Shown piece after piece: positions 61,023 through 64,000 of a DNA stretch of 64,000 nucleotides. The notes under the pieces were generated by a model, which worked only from the letters and a program-made list of their open reading frames with translations, had not been told where the DNA came from and made no database searches. A program made the translations under genes and the position numbers. The stretch lies in the NCBI GenBank assembly GCA_017509685.1, contig JAFWPA010000009.1, positions 124,001 through 188,000 of the forward strand. The letters run 5' to 3'. This stretch comes from Bacteroidales bacterium (GTDB lineage: Bacteria > Bacteroidota > Bacteroidia > Bacteroidales > UBA932). Position 1 is the first letter of the stretch. Each line of letters opens with the position of its first letter.

Positions 61023-62690
61023 ATGAAGCCATTATTCGTATTTCTTACCGCAGCCGCCATCCTTTGCTGCGCCCAGCCCAAACAGGCGCCGAATACGGCC
61101 GATGACAGCCGCTACCAGTGGGAAAGCATCCGCCACTACCTGCTGGAGGAGCCGGAACACGCCCTGGCCATGGTGGACACTGCCCAGATGAGGGGCGTGG
61201 CCGATGTGAACTATGCCAACTGGATGCGCGCGCAAGTTTACCTGGCAGGCGGCTCAAAGGAAGACCTTGCCAAGGCAGAGGAATATTGCCTGGCGGTACT
61301 GGACAACCAGGATCCGGTGGCCGACAGCCTGCAGCGGGTAAAGACCTACCATCTGCTGGTAGACATCAACCAACGGGACCCCAAGACGTATGATGACGCC
61401 ATCCATTATGCCCTTGACGGGGCCCGGATTTCCCACGAAAACGGTTGGAACGGCGAAGAAGCGCAGTTCTATTTTGACGCCGGAGAGACCATGGAAAAGG
61501 TACAGCGGGGCAGCGGAACCGAATACCTGGACCGTAGCCTGGAAATGTTCCGCGGAAGCACGAACATCAAAGCCCTTCCCATGTTCTCCTATTATCTTGG
61601 CAGCGTGACGCGGATGGCCGTCAACAATGAAGATTATGCCCGTGCCGTGGCGCTCACCCAGGAGCGCGAACAAGTGATAGACCGCATAGAGAAGGAATAT
61701 ACCACCGCGCCGGCAGGTTATATTGACCAGCAGCGCGCCTACGTTTACAGCCTCCTGGCCTACTGCCAGTACCAGCTGGGTGACAAAGCCGCCGCCGCCC
61801 GCAGTGCGCAGGCCTTTGAGAAAACTAAGTGCAGCCAGTTGCCGGAGCATCAGCACGACATCTTCAACTACTATGTCATTTCCGGGAACGCCCGGCGCAT
61901 CAACGAGCTTTTCGCCGTTCTGGAACCTTACTACCGGGAGCGGGAGGATACCGTTTCCACCGACTACGCCATCCTTCTGCAGTCCTATTCCATCGGCCTG
62001 GACAAGTTGGGCCGAAGCCACGAGGCCTACGAGCAGCTCACCCGCTACACCGTGCTCACCGACAGCCTCACGCAGCGCGAACGTCGCAGCGAGACGCTGA
62101 TGTGGGCCCAGCAGATGCGTACGCAGGAAAAGGAAATGCAAATCAAGGAGCGGGAGGCCGAAGCCCGGCTCCACTGGGTCATCATTGCGGGACTGGTCCT
62201 TCTGCTGGTCATCGTGGGTGTGGCGCTCTGGCGCATCTGGCTGGCGCATCAGCGGCTGAAAGAGAAGAACCGCCAGCTCTACGAAACCGTGCAGCAGATG
62301 CTGCAGCAGCAGGAAAAGGAGCAGGAAAAGGCTCTGTCGGCTCCAGAATCGGCATCCCAGCAACTGTATGGCCGGCTGTGCCAGCTGATGCGGGAGCAGC
62401 AGCCTTACACCGACAGCGACCTCAACCGGGATGCCGTGGCGCAGATGCTGGGAACCAACTACAACGCCGTAGCGGCCGCCATCCGCGAGTTTGCCGATGG
62501 CGCCACGCTGGGAGAGTTCCTGGACGACTGGCGCATCCGCCACGCCGCCGGCCTGCTGCGGGACAGCAACGATCCTGTAGGTTTGGTTGGAGAAATGAGC
62601 GGCTTCGCTTCCCGAAGCCACTTCAACACCCTGTTCCGCGAAAAGTTCAAGCTTTCCCCCACGGAATACCGCAAGGCGGCCAGGGGTTAA
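61023..62690 (+). CDS. Membrane-bound TPR regulator with AraC-type HTH
   Basis: 555 residues from ATG 61023 (ATG 61014 is the alternative). Signal or lipoprotein-like start MKPLFVFLTAAAILCC. Residues about 20-370 are TPR-like helices (DLAKAEEYCLAVLDNQDPVA, YVYSLLAYCQYQLGDKAAAA). One membrane helix (about 395-415, WVIIAGLVLLLVIVGVALWR) and a coiled coil (RLKEKNRQLYETVQQMLQQQ) lead to a C-terminal AraC HTH pair: LNRDAVAQMLGTNYNAVAAA and VGEMSGFASRSHFNTLFREK, then FKLSPTEYRKA. This is a one-component, membrane-tethered regulator common in Bacteroidetes; its targets are unknown. Divergent from the small envelope operon. Confidence 0.85.
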   Translation: MKPLFVFLTAAAILCCAQPKQAPNTADDSRYQWESIRHYLLEEPEHALAMVDTAQMRGVADVNYANWMRAQVYLAGGSKEDLAKAEEYCLAVLDNQDPVADSLQRVKTYHLLVDINQRDPKTYDDAIHYALDGARISHENGWNGEEAQFYFDAGETMEKVQRGSGTEYLDRSLEMFRGSTNIKALPMFSYYLGSVTRMAVNNEDYARAVALTQEREQVIDRIEKEYTTAPAGYIDQQRAYVYSLLAYCQYQLGDKAAAARSAQAFEKTKCSQLPEHQHDIFNYYVISGNARRINELFAVLEPYYREREDTVSTDYAILLQSYSIGLDKLGRSHEAYEQLTRYTVLTDSLTQRERRSETLMWAQQMRTQEKEMQIKEREAEARLHWVIIAGLVLLLVIVGVALWRIWLAHQRLKEKNRQLYETVQQMLQQQEKEQEKALSAPESASQQLYGRLCQLMREQQPYTDSDLNRDAVAQMLGTNYNAVAAAIREFADGATLGEFLDDWRIRHAAGLLRDSNDPVGLVGEMSGFASRSHFNTLFREKFKLSPTEYRKAARG

Positions 62691-62694
62691 CGCC

Positions 62695-63420
62695 CTATTG
62701 CTGGTCTATTCCCCGCCGAATGTCGTAGGAGTCGGCCACCAGGTGCTTGGTCATGCGTTTCTGCGCCTTCTTCAAGGCCCAGAAGCAGCCCAGGAGGATA
62801 ACCAGGGAGATGACGCCGCTGAGTTCCGGCGTAACTGCTGCCGTCATGGCGATGGTGTCATAGATACCGTGGGCCAGCACCGGATACAGCCACATCTTGA
62901 GGCCGGCGCCCGGAGCGCGGTACTTGTCAAAGTGGTTGAGGGAATAATAATAGCCCATGATCACGGCAAAGGCGAAATGGCCGGGAATGGCGGTAAGGGA
63001 CCGGCCGATACCGGTAGTCACCCATGCGGAACCGGCAGCAAACAGGTATTCGATGTTCTCGAAGGCCGCGAAGCCCATTCCCACGCACACAGCGTACACA
63101 ATACCATCCATGCGCTCGTCAAAGTCCCTGCACTTGCGCAGGAACAGCCACAACAGGAACAGCTTGGCCGATTCCTCCGGAATAGCGGCGCCGAAAAACG
63201 CCGTGCGGAAGGCATCCCCAATGGACTGAATTTCCGCCGGAAACAATCCTACCCGCATGGACGGAATGGAAATGAACAGCGATGCAAAGACGGACAGGCA
63301 GCCGAAGAAGAAAGCCTTCACCAGGTTCTTGGTGGGTTCCCGCTGCAGCTTATCCTGCTGATACGTGTAATAAATCAAGATGAGGGCTGGCAAAACCGCC
63401 AGGGCAACTACTGTTAGCAT
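62695..63420 (-). CDS. PrsW-family intramembrane protease
   Basis: 241 residues from ATG 63420, about eight membrane helices. The family's glutamate and histidine motifs are present: PEESAKLFLLW (Glu82, Glu83), FAAFENIEYL (Glu121, Glu124), GHFAFAVIMGYYY (His148) and LAHGIYD (His184). PrsW-type proteases cut membrane proteins such as anti-sigma factors; others in the CAAX-protease clan have unknown targets. A TATTTTTG box lies 17 nt upstream. Convergent with the TPR/AraC gene and divergent from aroB. An ECF anti-sigma gene exists at 26574, but there is no evidence linking the two. Confidence 0.87.
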   Translation of the reverse strand: MLTVVALAVLPALILIYYTYQQDKLQREPTKNLVKAFFFGCLSVFASLFISIPSMRVGLFPAEIQSIGDAFRTAFFGAAIPEESAKLFLLWLFLRKCRDFDERMDGIVYAVCVGMGFAAFENIEYLFAAGSAWVTTGIGRSLTAIPGHFAFAVIMGYYYSLNHFDKYRAPGAGLKMWLYPVLAHGIYDTIAMTAAVTPELSGVISLVILLGCFWALKKAQKRMTKHLVADSYDIRRGIDQQ

Positions 63421-63437
63421 ATCCAGTTTCTTTTCCG

Positions 63438-63466
63438 CAAAAATACGGAAAAATCCTTTATCTTTG
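63438..63466. promoter_or_regulatory. Back-to-back -7 elements of the PrsW-like gene and aroB
   Basis: Minus-strand TATTTTTG (63438-63445) and plus-strand TATCTTTG (63459-63466) are 13 bases apart. The aroB ATG is six bases after its box, the PrsW ATG 17 bases after its box. Confidence 0.55.
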
Positions 63467-63472
63467 TATTCT

Positions 63473-64000
63473 ATGACGGAGGAATTGATACAGCCGGCCG
63501 ATGTTGTGGCCTGTCTGGCCCGCGAACCGGAAGTGTTTGTGGTGTTTGACCAGCATGTAGAGTGGGTGGTCAAGGACCTTCCCTGGCCCAAGCATCCCAT
63601 CTACACATCCGAGGCCCTCAAGACCCTGAGCACGGCAGAGGATATCTGCCGATGGCTCATGGAAGCCGGCGCCTCCCGCAGCGCCCTGGTTCTGGCCGTG
63701 GGCGGCGGTATCACCACCGACATCGCCGGATTCGCCGCGGGCATCTATAAGCGCGGCATCCGCTACGCCAACCTGCCCACCACACTGCTCTCGCAGGTGG
63801 ATGCAGCCATCGGCGGAAAAACCGGCGTAAACCTGGACGGCTACAAGAATATGCTGGGCGTCTTCCGCATGCCGGAGGTCACCTTCCTCTGTGCCGATGT
63901 CCTTCGCACCCTCCCCCGCCGCGAATTCCTCTCCGGCCTGGCCGAACTCCTGAAAACCTTCCTGATTGGAGACGCCGGGGCTTATCGGCAAGCCCTCAAG
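63473..64000 (+). CDS. aroB: 3-dehydroquinate synthase (3' end outside window)
   Basis: The first 176 codons are visible and the frame is open to the window end. NAD-binding GGGITTDIAGFAAGIYKRGI, then the family signature LPTTLLSQVDAAIGGKTGVN and KNMLGVFRMPEVTF, and RREFLSGLAELLKT near the break. It converts DAHP to 3-dehydroquinate in the shikimate pathway. Compared with typical AroB the N-terminal part before the NAD motif is short by about 20-30 residues. The ATG at 63473 is fixed by the -7 box six bases upstream. Confidence 0.94.
   Translation, partial: MTEELIQPADVVACLAREPEVFVVFDQHVEWVVKDLPWPKHPIYTSEALKTLSTAEDICRWLMEAGASRSALVLAVGGGITTDIAGFAAGIYKRGIRYANLPTTLLSQVDAAIGGKTGVNLDGYKNMLGVFRMPEVTFLCADVLRTLPRREFLSGLAELLKTFLIGDAGAYRQALK

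Overview
The window looks like chromosomal DNA of a GC-rich member of the order Bacteroidales (GC in the upper 50s per cent, judged by eye). The evidence is two SusC/SusD pairs, many lipoprotein signals, recurring TAnnTTTG promoter -7 elements, a fused FeoA-FeoB, a class III ribonucleotide reductase, and Bacteroidetes-only families (DUF5018, DUF6377, BACON, PCMD, WG repeats). I cannot assign a genus. There is no rRNA, transposase, integrase, phage gene or CRISPR array; it reads as stable chromosome with two polysaccharide utilisation loci (PULs).

Layout. 1-12490: PUL 1, divergently arranged around a ROK regulator. The minus-strand operon runs AGE-family epimerase, SusC, SusD, DUF5018 lipoprotein, NAGPA-type phosphodiester glycosidase, then a GHL10 TIM-barrel protein cut by the window edge. 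On the plus strand ROK is followed by a DUF4434 protein. No classical glycoside hydrolase family is visible, so the substrate is open; a phosphodiester-linked glycan is my inference. 12491-12770: a gene-free, strongly structured gap. 12771-19707: NhaC antiporter, QueH, a small barrel protein, FeoAB, malate dehydrogenase and a 4'-phosphopantetheinyl transferase. 19902-23625: four consecutive unknown envelope proteins. 23630-26342: nrdD-nrdG. 26574-28309: an ECF sigma factor with an anti-sigma factor that appears to cross both membranes. 28371-31207: TPR protein plus EnvC-like protein. 31322-35480: ispE, an unknown lipoprotein, comM/yifB and tsaE. 35483-50992: a CotH-kinase lipoprotein, PUL 2 for a beta-glucan (GH30, GH3, GH16, a surface protein with four internal repeats, SusD, SusC) and a membrane-bound DUF6377 regulator. 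50979-55682: sufB, pnuC, sufC and an unusually short sufD, interrupted by an oppositely oriented serpin. 55709-64000: a lipoprotein esterase-like protein, a PCMD protein, a clostripain-like protease, tRNA-Leu(CAA), three small envelope proteins, a TPR/AraC membrane regulator, a PrsW-type protease and the 5' part of aroB.

How parts work together. In each PUL SusC/D and surface lipoproteins bind and import oligosaccharides, periplasmic or surface enzymes cut them, and a linked regulator (ROK or DUF6377) probably senses the product. PUL 2 fits a mixed beta-1,3/1,6-glucan: GH16 cuts beta-1,3 chains, GH30 beta-1,6 side chains, and GH3 releases glucose. In PUL 1 the AGE protein has no signal peptide and would act on an imported sugar in the cytoplasm.

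Regulatory observations: at least nine genes begin only 4-7 nt after a -7 element, implying leaderless or nearly leaderless mRNAs; one divergent promoter pair (56991-57028) is a perfect 38-bp palindrome; and several hairpins look like intrinsic terminators or attenuators.
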